Assembly: GCF_000471905.2 (NCBI RefSeq)
Contig: NW_006496807.1
Span: forward strand, 1,210,901 to 1,274,900
Source: Amborella trichopoda
Taxonomy: Eukaryota > Streptophyta > Magnoliopsida > Amborellales > Amborellaceae
Direction: 5' to 3'
Length of the DNA stretch: 64,000 nucleotides
The notes beneath the pieces were generated by a model. It had not been told where the DNA came from. It worked only from the letters and a program-made list of their open reading frames with translations, and did no database searches. Positions 22,015 to 34,301 of the stretch are shown one piece after another (position 1 is the stretch's first letter; each line of letters opens with the position of its first letter). A program made the position numbers and the translations under genes.

Positions 22015-22245
22015 CTTCTTTTGTGTGCTCAGTGCCTATCGCCATCTGCAGGCTTCTTTCTTCTTTCGTGCGCTCGGTGCCTACGTCCCAAGGCTTCTTT
22101 CTTGTGCTCGGTGCCTATTGCTGTCTGCAGGCTTATTTTGTGAGCTCGGTGCCTATCGCAGCCCGCAGGCTTCTTTAATGTGCTCGGTGGCTATCGCCAT
22201 TCACAAGCTTCTCTTGCGTCCCATGCCTTTCGTCATGTGCTTCAA
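22015..22245. repeat. 38-bp tandem repeat in U5, six copies
   Basis: Units start CTTCTTT and contain GTGCTCGGTGCCTATCGCC. Starts at 22015, 22053, 22094, 22132, 22170 and 22208 give a 38-base period, with one 3-base slip. The same unit forms a longer array in the partner LTR at 54530. The open frames across it are periodicity artefacts. Confidence 0.85.
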
Positions 22246-23179
22246 AATAATCTATCGCCGCCTGCGAAGGGATCTGCTGCCTTCTCGTGTTTGCCAATGG
22301 CGATGACTAACATCATCTGCAGTTCGTTGCTTTTCCCTTTCACCGTGAGCAAGTAGTGTTTAGCGCCGTCCAAGGGCCGTGACACTGTTGCTCCACAGCT
22401 GTGGGTGGCGATGCTTAACGTCGTCGAGACCTTCCTCCTTCCACATCTTGCGCCTACTCTTCATTCTCTTTCCTTCTCTTTTTTCTTGACTAAAGGATAT
22501 ACCCAATCTAGCAATGTCATAGCGGTTTGGCTGTCGAGCAGTATTGCTGTCGTGTTGGTCCTGAGTACCATGTCTGTCTTGTTGCCACACCAGATCAAGA
22601 TAGTCATATCAGCCTTGATTTCGAGTTGTATTACCTTCGTGCCGGTCCGAATTACTGTGCTTGTCTTGCTACCACTCCGAGTCGGTCACTATACTGGTCT
22701 AGCTATTAGGCTAAGCTCGTCACCTTGTCAGGTCCTCTTCTCTTTTCTACCCTTATTTAAACTCTCTTCTTCATCACCTTAACTTCTCATCTTCTCAGCC
22801 AAATGAATGTACTTTGCCCTAAGACAAGGGTGGATCCTTTGGCCCACTTGTCTTGCAAATTAACCATGATAGTGTTGTACAGAAAGCAAGGAGATTGCAG
22901 TCAAGGGAGGGGATTCCGAGCCAGCTGAAGCAGCTGGGGGGCTTTTCATCGTGATCTAAGAGGGCACCCACGTGAGTCAGCCCGAGTAAGTCATGGACCC
23001 AGGTGAGGTTGATTCCCACCTCATGTTTAAAATTCCTCTCTCACTAGTTGGACACCTACCCTTGCTCTGTGAACAAGGTTCCCGAGAGAGAAGTCTCAAG
23101 TTTCAGGTCTTTCGAGCCCGAGACACGTGTCACCCATCACCTAGATCCAGGGAGGCGAGATCGAGGCACCTAACTAGCT

Positions 23180-23198
23180 TGACGACTCCACTGAGGAC
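23180..23198 (+). promoter_or_regulatory. Primer binding site, tRNA-Arg-like
   Basis: TGACGACTCCACTGAGGAC lies three bases after the LTR end. It differs by a few transitions from the TGGCGACTCC-x-CTGGGGAC primer sites seen in plant Ogre/Tat elements, which pair with the 3' end of a tRNA-Arg. It would prime first-strand cDNA synthesis. Confidence 0.6.
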
Positions 23199-24932
23199 TT
23201 ATTACCCCTTTGTCGGTTCGCTCTTACTTGATCGACATCACCTTTTATTTTTTGCACTCATTACATGGCATCTAGGTTATTCAACTTGTTCATCAGAGTT
23301 GGGGATTTTCTCATCTCCGCACTCGTGATCATCCCGGGGAAGCGAGCTTCTCAAGCCTCATTCCCGACACTCCTCTTCGGTCAGGACTCATAGTCCAGCT
23401 CCCTGGTTCTCTCTTGGATTGGTGCGATAAGGGACTTGAAGGTCCCTAACTCCCCACTTTCTAGTCTTGGTGGACCCTCCACCAAGGCCCTTCGCATGGG
23501 TAACACGCCTACTACCACCATAGCACGTACTCTACTACTGCAAGTCTCTTGTCAGTCACATTGCTAAGGTAAGCCGAAAGGCTGCCCTGTCCGCTTTCGC
23601 GAAATGTAAGCAGGCTGCCATCGCTCCTGAGGGTCGCCGCAAGGCCACCCCCCATACTCCTTCACCATCCCGAACCTCTATGCCTAGAGGCTTGACACGC
23701 CAAGGTGAAGATCATGGGGCCTCCACCTCTCGCACACACCGAAAGGCTCATGGTCCGTCCACTCGAGCCACACCTCGGGGCAATTTTCATGCTTCCTTGA
23801 GTTCGCGTCCAAGGATAGGCCTTCTCGGGCCAAACCCTGCGCATGTCATGCATCTGCATCCCACAGCTTGGGGCAGAGCCAGTTCTGTGCCAGCTCGAGC
23901 ACACGAGGGTCCCTCTCAACACACACTACTTCACCTTGTGAGAGATAAGCTCCTACCCAATCCCTCATTGACATGAGATCGTAGGTCTCGGCCTCCTAAG
24001 GTTGAACGGGTTGACCCCCAAGTCACCCAGATGACTACCTCTAAAGGTGCACACGCACCAGCTTCACAGGTTCCTCCTCAATCCAAACTCATGCGGAGTC
24101 GTGAGCCTGTTCCTTCTTTTATCGCTCTTCCTTCGCCAGGAAAACACCTTTAGGCTTGGTACTCAAAGGTTTTACCTAAGAGTACCATCTTGAGTCAGCC
24201 ACTCCTAGTCAGCCAAGCACCTGGACCTCACAAGGGAACTTGGGGCAAAGGCTTGATGGCAGATAGAAACCTATAGACTCCAACGCAACAACCTATATTG
24301 CCCTCTATTCGTGGACCTCACTCTCTACTCCAGTTGATTGACACAACCCTCACATGCTCAAGAAAGAAGGGGCAGTCCAAATCTCAAGCTCAATTCTGGA
24401 GTGAAATCTATTGCAACCTTAAAATCAAGCAGAAGAGAGGCCTACAACTCCTGACCAGAGAGGCCCCTAAGATAATTGAGGTTACCACTCTTGATGACCT
24501 ACCTCACAATCCCTTCTTCCCTCTTCGGATTCCAGAAAATGAGAAAGAAGTCCAAGATTTCTTTGTGGTTACTGTCACAGGAAAAGATTGAGCTGTCAAG
24601 ATGTCACAGTTCAAAGACTGCCAAGAACTGGTCCTCACACGGTAAGCATATAAGACTCGAGTCCAATTGGGGCATGCTGAGCCCCTACGGACCCACTTGC
24701 TGCTTACAACTTTCCAACCGCGGCAGTCCACTACTTCACTTGGCTTTAACCCTCTAGAAGAAACAGTCAACGACATGGTGATCAACGAGCTGGGTGACGC
24801 CCTAGAAGAGCAAATGAATAGGTTCGAGGTGATGATGCAGTCCATTCTCAAAAATATGGATCGCTAGGAAGCCTATAGGTCCCCTTCTTCTCCTCCTCGC
24901 CATGAGGCCAACTCCCAGCTTGGAGAGGACAC
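23199..24932 (+). pseudogene. Leader and gag N-terminal part, outer element
   Basis: A start-like ATGGGTAACACG is at 23498 after a short leader. Frames are broken. The segment 24298-24591 is open and reads LPSIRGPHSLLQLIDTTLTC. It matches the inner copy at 25530-25670 closely (LPSILGPYSLLQLIDMALAC), which proves that both belong to one family. A second piece ends in an acidic helix (ETVNDMVINELGDALEEQMN). The text is cut at GGAGAGGACAC (24932), where the inner element starts. Reading resumes at 41905 in the same protein region. Confidence 0.72.
24928..24932. repeat. Target duplication of the inner element, left copy
   Basis: GACAC precedes the inner LTR start. AACAC follows the inner 3' LTR at 41905-41909. 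The two differ at one base, as expected after ageing. Gag text continues across the pair when the inner element is mentally removed (GEDT... to TPRQT...; the uninterrupted inner gag copy reads GEDTTPR). Confidence 0.65.
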
Positions 24933-25456
24933 TGTTGAAAGGTATTTTTGATCAACATGGGGCCCCCACTTAATAAAGACCTAGCAAGAAATGGAAATCT
25001 CGATAATCTTAGAACAACCCCAAAACTGGCTAAGACTTTATGAGGTATCTCAAAGGTCTCCTGTCAAGTTTCGTCACATTCTGACATGTCTAAGGCAGTG
25101 CAGATTGAGAAACAGTTTCGAGAGAATCGGCCTCTAGCACCCTGAAACAAACTCCTATAACTAGAGCAACATTTTTGGTATCTCAAATTGTTGTGAGACT
25201 ACAGCCATTGGATCTGACAAAGTTGAAAAACCTCAGGGGTCAAATTTCAACTCAAACAGACATTCTAAGCAAAAGTTATAGAAGAAAGAGTGAAACAAAG
25301 GGAGCCGCACGCTATTCCCGTGCGGCCACCTTACAACACTACACCATTGAAGGGAGAGTCACGATTAGTAGCTTTCAATGCTCATACCTTGGCCGTACCA
25401 CGTTGGATCGTGCTCAAATTCGGTGAGCATGTTCTCTAGCTAAGATGAGCGATTCA
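24933..25456 (+). repeat. Truncated 5' LTR of the inner element
   Basis: It matches the first 520 bases or so of the LTR at 39329, beginning TGTTGAAAGG and passing CAATAAAGACC-like text. It stops within GATGAGCGATTCAA and joins gag text at about 25457. By comparison with the outer copy, about 2.05 kb of LTR and 1.05 kb of leader and early gag are deleted. The copy therefore lacks promoter, R, U5 and primer site. Confidence 0.8.
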
Positions 25457-28230
25457 AAGGAATTTGGGGCAACGACTTGATGTCAAACAGAGGCTTCCAG
25501 CCTCCAAGACATGAACCCAAGTTGCCCTCCATCCTTGGGCCCTACTCTCTGCTCCAGCTCATAGACATGGCCCTCGCCTGTTCAAAGAAAATGGGGAAGT
25601 CTAGGTCTCAAGCTCAGTTATGGAATGAGGTCCACAGCCGCCTTAAGATCAAGCAAAAAAGAGTCTCGTAGATCCTGACTAGGGAAACGTCTAAGACAGT
25701 CGAGGTCACCACCCTTGACGATCTCCTGCTTCTAATCCCTTCTTCCCTCTTCAAACTTCGGAACCTGAGCAATTCCAGGAATACTGTTTGGTGATCACCA
25801 CCCAGAAGTCAAGGTCCCAAGACCGTCAAGAACCGGTCCTCACAAGATTGGATTACAAAGCCCGAGTCCAGTCGGGGAAAGCTGAGCCCCTCTAGACTAA
25901 CTTGCCATGTATGACTCGCCAGCCTCGGTGGTCCGCTGCATCACCTGACTCTGACCTCCCTAAAGAAATAGACAGTGTCATGGTCATCAATGACCCGAAC
26001 GATGCTCAGTAGGAGCGGATGAACAATTTCGAGGAAATGATGCAAGACATCCTCAGAAAGATGGAGCGCCTAGAGGCCTCTAAGTCCCCTTCTTCGTCTG
26101 ATTCCCCGACCGGTGAGGATACAACTCCTAGGTAGACTTCCCCTCCGGTCTCCCAAGACAACTCCTCTTCTCGCGGGGTCTCCCAAACGAACATAGATGC
26201 TATGGTGGGCCCATAGCCTCAAGAACAAGGTCCCAGGAATGTAGGAGACGCCACTCAACCAAAAGCCATATCCTTCGTACATAGACCAGGTGTCGTTTCC
26301 CCCGAACTACCAAAAAGGGAACTCCCACTATTTAATCGTACCACTTCTCCTCACCAGCATACGATCCACTTTGAAGCGGCCTACCGCGAGACGACAACGG
26401 ACAGATGTCTCCTCCTCCGCCAGTTCCTCGAGACTCTCGAAGGACCAGCCTTCTAGTGGTATGCTCAGCTGCTGCCAAACTACGTGCACACTTGGCAAGA
26501 AATGGAGCAGTTGTTCTACCAACGCTTGTATGAAGTCCAAAGGAACGTGGAAACCATCAAAATCCTCATCTTGATGCAAGATCCTGGTGAGCCGGTTGAC
26601 AAGTTCATCACTTGATGGAGAGAGTTGGTGACCTTTCACGCCACTCCCGTGACTGAGAAGGAATCAGTCCAGACCTGCATATGAAACATGCCTCCCTAGA
26701 TGGCCCTACATATCGAGGCATCCAATCCACCATCCATGTCAGAGCTCATCAATAATGCAGTTCATATCGAGGGATTGTTCAAGCACCACGATAACCCTCG
26801 TCAGTAATCCTCCAGCTCTAACTCTTACTCCAATAGTCGGGGCATTCAAAAGGCAGTGATTAGCGTGACCGTCACCGTGAATGACACCAAAGGCGCAGCT
26901 TCCCAAACTCTCGACCTTTCTAAAGCACAGACGTCTCAGATCGGAGGAAAGCAGCAGTCCTACAATGCAGTCCCACCTCCTAAAAATAGTAAGCGGAAGG
27001 ACTACTAGACCCAGCACCAGAATAAGGTTTACCCCTTTGACACGGAGTGCACCCTGCATTGCTCAAACTACTGTTAGAACAAAACATGATCCAGCTGTCA
27101 GAGGTCACCACTGCAGAGTCACCAGGGCAGGAGTCGAATGAGAAGTACTGCGCCTATCATAGGAGAGTAGCCCACCCCAATCACAACTGCTACAATCTCA
27201 ACGACAGTATTGAGGCCCTTATTCACAAGGGCCAGATAAAGCTCGAAGAGTTGAAAAAGGCATTCGCGGCAGCTGAGGCATCTCACATAGTCATGATCCA
27301 AGAGGACGATGGGGTACCCTCTATCCTTCATGCATTTTTCTCTATAATGCTCAAAGAAGGGATCGCCACCCCCAAAGCCGACAAGGCAGCCCAAGTTCCT
27401 GCCTCCAGGGACCAAGAACCTTTGGTGCGTGTACCACCAGATATGATGTCATGACATCATCAAGTGCACTGGCTTCCATAAACTCCTGGCAAAAAAGATG
27501 CAGCAATGTCAAGAGGTTCAGGGCTACCAGGCAAGACACCCTCAAGTCCCTCTTCCGCTTGTGCAAGAAGACCCCCCGACGCAAGCCCAGTAAAATATTG
27601 AGCAAGACCCTCTACAGGCCCTCTTTGAGGCAATGCTCCAATAGGGTCTTGTCACCCCCAAGTTAGCCAAACAGCCTAAGTGTCTTGCTCGGGGCACAAA
27701 AAAACTCTGGTGCCCTTATCACCAAGTGTGGGGTCACGAACTCAAGGAGTGCACTGGGTTCAAGGCCATAATCCCGGAGAACGTCCAGCAAGGCCACATC
27801 ATCTGTGCGGTTTTCTCTAGACACATCTAAGCCCCTCACTCTTGCTCAAGAGGAAGCCCCACTACAAGCCCCTCGTGAACATGCACTGGACCTTTCAAAG
27901 CCCTCGACCTCTCAGCCCTGAGAAGTCTACCATGGGCGAAGTAGGCTCAAATCCCTGATACATTAGGTAATCTACCAAGCTAGGACCACTCACCAGCCTT
28001 ATAGGGTGGTCCAAACACCACCTTAAGGATCTCGAAGGAGACGACGAGCACTTAGGTCAGCCCACCGAAGGAATCATCTTCCTCAGCCACTAGTAAAGGA
28101 ATAATTCCTTAGGCCCCTTCCTCCGCTGCTGACCTTACAGGACTTCATTCTAGGTGCAGCTTGCCTCATCTTATCATCCAATCATGCCCAATATCTCAAG
28201 AGTTGGCCAAAATGGGTGACGACGTTTAAA
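25457..28230 (+). pseudogene. gag remnant of the inner element, three knuckle modules
   Basis: After the LPSILGPYSLLQLID block comes an acidic helix, then the gag core (FYQRLYEVQRNVETIKILIL near 26515). Then come three C-x2-H-x4-H-x4-C modules whose first cysteines are at 27149, 27426 and 27711. Module 1 reads CAYHRRVAHPNHNC. Module 2 contains a stop but keeps C...H...H...C. Module 3 reads LWCPYHQVWGHELKEC. Modules 2 and 3 are preceded by similar K-x-A-x-Q-x-K/P text and spaced 277 and 285 bases, so they arose by duplication. Gag packages RNA; extra knuckles could change RNA binding. Confidence 0.75.
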
Positions 28231-28899
28231 GCACCCCACAAAGGTCAAAGCTGGGGCATGACTTTAAATACCCCTGCAAATGTCCAATACCGGCGACGAC
28301 GTAAAAAACTGTTCGGAATGTTCTAACCCTTCTCCTCCTTCCCCCTCCTCTATTCGTTTTGCAAATACCGCTCGACGATGCTTAGATTTCGACATTCTAA
28401 GCAAAGAGTTCGGAGGCACCGGCCTCACCATGTCGCAACAAGAGTGCCTCAAAGAAATGCTGATCTAGGCAGCAAGATTCTCGATAGCCGCTGACGCCTT
28501 GACAGCCCGGGCCAAAGCTGAGTCATCCTTGACCTCCTCTTCTAAGGAAGCCTCCCACATGGTGCAGATCTTGGAAGTACAAATTTCTTGATCCTTCACT
28601 TTCTCCTAAGCCTAAACCTCAAAAGATCAAGATCCTCAAATTTCTTGATCCTTCACTTTCCCCTAAGCCTAAACCTCAAACCTCTAAATCCCTAGTACAA
28701 ATTCGTATCATTTCCCCATCAACCCAGACCACACCACCAGCTGAACAAAGTCAGCCAGTGTCACAACCGGAACTCAACCAAAGTCTGTTCTTAAGCCTAC
28801 CCTACCACCTACACCAATGACTGGATTAGGAACACAGAAGACAAATGAGGATAAAGTAAAATACAACATAATTGGGCACTTGAGAAAGCTTCCAGCTCT
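28231..28899 (+). other. gag-protease junction of the inner element
   Basis: Broken frames match the outer copy at 43990-44300: both hold GGCGACGACGTA followed by a helix (SQQECLKEMLI here, SQQKRLRKMM in the outer). A 57-bp tandem duplication sits at 28584-28697. The homology with the outer copy ends near 28600, where the outer copy lost its protease region. Confidence 0.6.
28584..28697. repeat. 57-bp tandem duplication
   Basis: Two copies, starting at 28584 and 28641, share TTTCTTGATCCTTCACTTTC and the following 35 or so bases, with very few differences. It is a recent local duplication within the inner element. Fifty-seven is a multiple of three. Confidence 0.85.
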
Positions 28900-29463
28900 T
28901 TTAAGTATCTATGATGTCGTCCTACTGTCTAGAGACTATCTTATGGTTCTGGTCCAAGCACTTTCTAACCTAGAGGTGTTGACTCAGCCATTCTAAGTGG
29001 GTACTTGGCAATCTCCTTTTTCGAAGATGACCTTTAGATGGGAGGCAAATTCCATAACTGCCCCCTTGTTGTTAATGGTGAACTGCACTCCCACCTCGCA
29101 ATCGGATCATGCTAGACGAAGGGTCAACAGTTAACCTGATCTCAAGAAGGTTTCTCACCCGACTGGGATTAGGGTCTGACGACCTCACTCCTACCCAGAC
29201 GGCATAGTGTGTCTTTGCCTCAAGATCGGTGATCTCAATGATTATGCTCAGTTCCACGTAATCAACATCGATACCTCTTACAACGTCCTATTTGGTCGTC
29301 CTTGGCTTCTTAATCAGAGGGTGGTTCCTTCCACGCTCCACCAATGTTTCAAGTACAGGCAAGATGAAAGGCAACACACGGTCTATGATGATAAAAGACC
29401 GCTTCCTGTAGCTGAAACTCACTACGTCGATGCCAAGTACTATTTCATAGACCTTCCGGCATA
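28900..29463 (+). pseudogene. Aspartic protease remnant, inner element
   Basis: The segment MLDEGSTVNLISRRFL holds a D-x-G-S-x-x-N active-site box near 29108-29155. After a frame change, AQFHVINIDTSYNVLFGRPW, followed about ten residues later by VPSTLHQCFKY, gives the end of the domain (29240-29360). These are the standard landmarks of Ty3/gypsy proteases, which cut the polyprotein. The middle is shifted by one frame. The outer copy has no counterpart. Confidence 0.75.
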
Positions 29464-30466
29464 AAAAAAGGCAAAAGATGACAATCGGAAGTTTGTGAGA
29501 GAGACAAGACCTTTGTCTCTTGACGATGTTGAGGATTTGGGCTGAATGATCACGAATATGTTCGAAGAAGAGGAAAGACAAGGCAAGATCCTCCCTTTGA
29601 CCCCCATTCACCCAAGTATACCTTGCCACCTCTTCAAGGTCATGGTATCCTCTCCTGAAGACAAAGCTTCTCCCTCCACTTCTAATTCGCTAGAACAAAA
29701 TGACGAGTCAGAAGTAGCCTTTGAGCCCGAGGAAGCCCCAGAGATGGACCTTCCAACATCAAGGGTCACCTATACATCAGATCAGCAAAAGGTTCTGCAT
29801 GTCCCCATCACTCTCCTAGAGGCAAAACTAGTGCACCAACAGCCATGAAAGGTGCTCCAAATTCCGTCCTCCTTGAACAAGGATATCACCGGTAGCCAAA
29901 AGAAGGTCCTACACTTCTCCAGGGATGTCAAGAAAGTACAGGCTGACAAGAGTCAACCCTCTTGCTCTCAGCAATAAGACCCCATGGTGGAGCTGAGAAG
30001 CGAGGTGCGTAACCTCCAGAATCAGCTAAAGGCTATGCGCGTTGCTTCAAAGCACTTAAAGGAGTTTATCCTTGAGACTAAGACTTATGATGAGCTCAAA
30101 AGCAATGTACCTCGAATCGAAACCAAAGATCCCCCAGCCCCAGATTAGAGCATTTACAACGAGCAAGCTCATCAAATCATGAGGACCATGAATTATGAGC
30201 CCCTTTCCAATCAAACACTCAGGGGTGAGGTAGCAACTGCTCCCCCATTTGAGGTCATTGAAGCCACAGCAAGCTGCCATAAGATGAAGCCAGGAGTGGA
30301 CTACCCTTTCTCGTCTCAAACCATGAAAGGGCGGAAGCAATGAAATGAAGAAATAGTGGGAACAAAAGACATGTCATGCACAGGGAAGAGAAAAGGGTCA
30401 TTTCATTCATCAAGAAAAAATATTACAAGTGTCTTTTCTTTATAAAAAAATGGAAATAAGGCACCA
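29464..30466 (+). other. Post-protease remnant; pol deleted
   Basis: A mostly open but broken frame (29546-29848 and on to 30330) is acidic and rich in S, E and P, with a coiled-coil-like stretch near 29990-30060 (ELRSEVRNLQNQLKAM). No RT, RNase H or integrase motif follows. At about 30340-30470 the text resembles the non-coding DNA just after the outer integrase (48000-48100), so about 3 kb or more of pol has been lost. Confidence 0.55.
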
Positions 30467-33400
30467 TCAAAAGCGATAAATAATCTCATTGACCCTCCCT
30501 CTACATTCTTCGGTTGAAGCCTTCACTTGCTCAATCTCGACCCTCAATCCGGCCACCATGTTGGCCTCATGGTCCACTAAAGCCAGTTGCTCCCACAAGG
30601 AGCTCTCAAGGTCCAATAACATCTGGCCTAACTCCTTATCCATGGCTTCCCAGGCTGCTGTCTCCTTCTCCAACTCCTCAAGCGCTCGCACCCATTTAGC
30701 GATTTTCACCTTCACGACCTGTACCTTGCCGTGGTGCGTTGCGACTTTCTCGGCAAGGGTGGATCTCTGGGAGGTGGTAGCATCTATTTCCCCCACCTGG
30801 GCATCAACCAACTCTCGGTCCTATCTGAGGAATTCTCCAACCACTCCAGCTTGGAATCCTCCAGTCGCTTAGCTGCCTTCTCCGCCTGTAGAGCATCCAT
30901 TCTTCGTCCCTCTAGCTCGTTGGTAAGGCTGTCTCAGGCACATTTCCTACGACGATCTCTCTCAATCACAAAAGCATTGTGCCAATCTCTTTAAGGGCCA
31001 GCTCTTTCAGCTTTTGGAAACCCGCTCGCAACATCTCAAAGAAGACGCCTGGAATTCCACTGAAAGTGGGCCTGAGCAATGCGGCAGGAGCAACCACAAC
31101 AGGAGGACTCCCGGATGCAGCCAGAGCCTCAGGTTCCCCGGATTCGAGAGCAACCTCATGCTACTCTGCCGCCTCGGCAACGGTTCCCTCGCTCTGATCC
31201 CCGGTCACGACCATGTCAGGCTCCATCCCTTCGCACCTAGGCACCATCGCCTCATCCTCTGCAGGCACCACAACCACAGCCAAGGTAGGACTGGCCTCTT
31301 CACCTAAAGCCGCTACCTCAATCTCAGGATGCACCACAATAGCTCCCTCCTCTAGGGTAGCGACCTCTCCCCTTGGCCCCTCTTCTCGGACCGTTCCCAC
31401 CTCAGAAGGCTCGACACCCTCTCCCTCTCTTTCCTCGCCCGTGTCTTTCACGATGATCATTTCAGCAACAGGCTCCCCCATGGCGCCTGCCTCCTCTACG
31501 ATCATGGATGCCGCCTCTGGACCCTTCAAGCCTAGTCCCTTAAGGCATCCTACTTCTGCACTCCCCGTAGATGCATCACTCGAGGCAGCCACCTCTTGCA
31601 GCTCGTATGGCCCCTCTTCAGTTTTTGGGGCCCGGCCTCTTTTATTATCACAAGCTCTACTGAGATTTCCCTTTCCTCGATAGGCTTAACAACCGTTAGC
31701 ACTCTGAGAGCCCTCTTCGCTTCCACCACCTTGTCAGGAGCAGCCCTATCACCACTGTCTACCACCATTGGGATTGAGCCCTCCCCTTTAGCCTCGGGTG
31801 TCGATTCTTGATCTGAAGCAATTTCAATTGGGGCAGTAGGCTCAGAGGCATCAGTTTGAGTCTTTGAAGAGCCAGGAGAAGATTTGGGCGAAGAAGAAGG
31901 CGAAGCCTCAAGAGCAGAGGGCGACGGGGACATGTCAAGAGTCGCACAACCCTCCGAAGAAGTCGAGGGAAAGGAGCCACCTTCTGACTCATGAACCACT
32001 GGGATCCTGCACCCTTTGCCCACCGAGGCCCTGGTTGCCTTCTTGGCTAAAGTGCGAGGAATCGCTTGGGCAACCTAATTTTCCTTCTTTCCCTTCACCG
32101 GCTCAGGCTAAGCAGCCTGCTTTTTCTTCTTTCCCTTTGTCGACTTTGGTGCAGAAACCTGCTTTTTCTTCTTCTCTGGCTCGAGCTTGGAAGCCTGCTT
32201 TTTCTTCTTTCCTTCCGTTGCCTCAGGCACAACAACTTACCTCTTCTTCTTCGTTAGCTCAAGCGCAACAGCCTGCCTCTTCTTCTTCGTCGTCTCGGGA
32301 GCAACAACCATCTTTTTCTTCTGCCCTTTTGCCTACTCAGGTGCAACAGCCTTTGAAGTCCCGGATGTGGAAGGACTAGCGACCAATTTGCTATGAGGGC
32401 CGCTCCCTATCAGCTCATTTAAGTCCTGGACCGGCCGCCCTTCATACCCCGGGACTTAAAGAACTTCCTTCCATTTGAAGATCTCAAAGAGGTTGTCAAA
32501 AGTACTATCTATCTGCTTCTCCAAACTAAGAAACTGCGACAACGACTTGTCCACGGTAAGTCGGTGAGGCCGCCCGAGTACGAGCCAGTCATAAAGAAAG
32601 CCTAGGGTAAAGATTTCCCCTAGGGGAGGGGTCTTAGCCAATTTTCGCTACCGGGTGCCTTGGCTCCAGTGGCCATCCTCCCTTTTCCAGGGGTGGTCCA
32701 CGTCCCAGTACCCCTTATTCGTGATTCTCCACCAAATGATCGTGGGCTTTGGTCGCCCGTGCCGTTCTGCCAAAATGGGGCAGCATGTACTTGTTGACCT
32801 TGGTGGCCTCCAGGTATGTGGCCCATGCAGTACAAACGTGCCTCGGGTGCCAAGTCTCTTGGAGGGTTCCCAATTCGTCCTTCTTCGAGCGAGCTGCCTT
32901 TCTATGCCGCTTCTCAAAGAGCATAGACAACGGGCACTCCTGATCCAACCCATGCTACTAGCTTAAGCAATGAGGAAAGTAGCCCTCAAGCTTCGCACCA
33001 TGGATAGTGCGATAGGCGAGAATGTTGCCTCAGACACTTAGTCACCATCCAGGTGATGGCACAGCTCGTCGACGTACGTGTGGTCTGTGAGGCTTCCAAT
33101 TGGAAATGCCACCCGAGTCATGTGGAGGTGGTCATTGAAAAACAGGCTGCGCGCATGGCCCGGGGGATGGAAAATTCCCTTCTGTCCGGCAATCTTCAAC
33201 AAAAATGGACACGGCAATCTTCAACAAAAATGGACACATGCTGTCCTCCAGCTCCTTGATTCTAAGGTATGTGTCCCAAAAGTAAGCTCCAAGCCAACCA
33301 TACACTTAATGAACTGAGAAAGAGGTCTTGAAATCTCTCGGGAAGGCCTCACCCTCTATTATGCCATTTTTCCCCTCTTCATCCTCCTGGTACGGTCTCC

Positions 33401-34301
33401 CCCTGGAAATGGCACCTACGCCATAATAAATGCTGCACAGTATAGGTTGTGCAAGCGCGTATTCCCTCCCCCACGCCATGTCATAGGCCACATAAAAGGC
33501 GCAGGGACGAATGATGTCTGAGTGTCCCGGTAGGGCAAATTTGCACAAGAAAAATGCCAAGTAAGCTTCCAAGAAGACATGTCCATTCTTCTTCTGCAGC
33601 TCGAAAACTGGTGGGGTTTCCTTCCCCTCTTTTCTCAGTGACGGACCAGCTTCATCCGTGTAGTCGCCATAAAAGAACGCTACCCACTTGGCAAAGGTAA
33701 CCCTCCCCTTCTTGGGCTCATCATAGAGTTGTTGGTAGATCTTGAACAACTCACGAAGCCCAGCCGGCAGGGCTTCTTTGCCTCCATTTTCCCCTCCGAA
33801 AATGACTGAGTTTGGGGGAATAAACTCATCATACATGGCACCGAGGAGCGGCAGGCCACCAACGAAGTGCAGGTCCATCAGCGAAATCCCTGTCTCTCCG
33901 TGACCAAGCAGCCATGTGTTGCTATCATGGCTACAAGTCTCCAGTAACACTTTGACTGTGTTTGGACAACGGTTGTAGTAGCCCACCGAGCACTAGAGGG
34001 CAGCCAGCAAAGAAGCCAGTCTCAAAATATCCCTAAAATCCCGTAGCACATTTAGGGTCTAGGAGGAATAGCCCTTTAGGTATTGGTGCTCCCCTTGTAC
34101 CCGCTGACCGGAAGAGGACCATTGCATGCCTGGGGTTTCCACCATTTTCTTGCCTAGGGTCGGCAAGTTCACATTAGAGGCTACGTTTCGGTGTAGGCAA
34201 TGCAGAAGGCTTGCCCCTTCCTCTATGCTCACAACTCCATCATTGTCTTCCCTTGCCACCAACTGAACGGGGGCACTCACAAAGGTGATGCTCAGAGCCA
34301 C
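30467..34301 (-). pseudogene. Antisense extra ORF of PMD type, inner element
   Basis: It is read from 34301 downward. A short N-terminal piece (34059-34301) is followed by a 226-codon open frame (33306-33986) with TWLLGHGETGISLMDLHFVG, then VTFAKWVAFFYGD, LEAYLAFFLCKFALP and a stop (VH-stop-VYGWLGAYFWDTYLR). This order resembles plant mobile domain (aminotransferase-like) proteins. Downstream come a Lys/Arg-rich low-complexity stretch (32100-32350), acidic A/E/V/P-rich pieces (31161-32023) and a coiled coil (30467-30811). It faces the lost integrase end to end and has a TATA box upstream on its own strand. The protein's role in retrotransposons is unknown. The stops make it a pseudogene. Confidence 0.6.

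Larger units (their letters stand above)
20168..23176 (+). repeat. 5' LTR of the outer element, 3009 bp
   Basis: It starts TGTTTGAAAACATC and ends CCTAACTA. The start is closest to the LTR at 52680 (TGTTTGAAGACATT), and clearly differs from the inner pair (TGTTGGAAGG). A TATA box is at 21486 and AATAAA at 21553, giving a short transcribed R and a very long U5 of about 1.6 kb. U5 carries a 38-bp array. All apparent ORFs here arise from that array or by chance. Confidence 0.88.
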
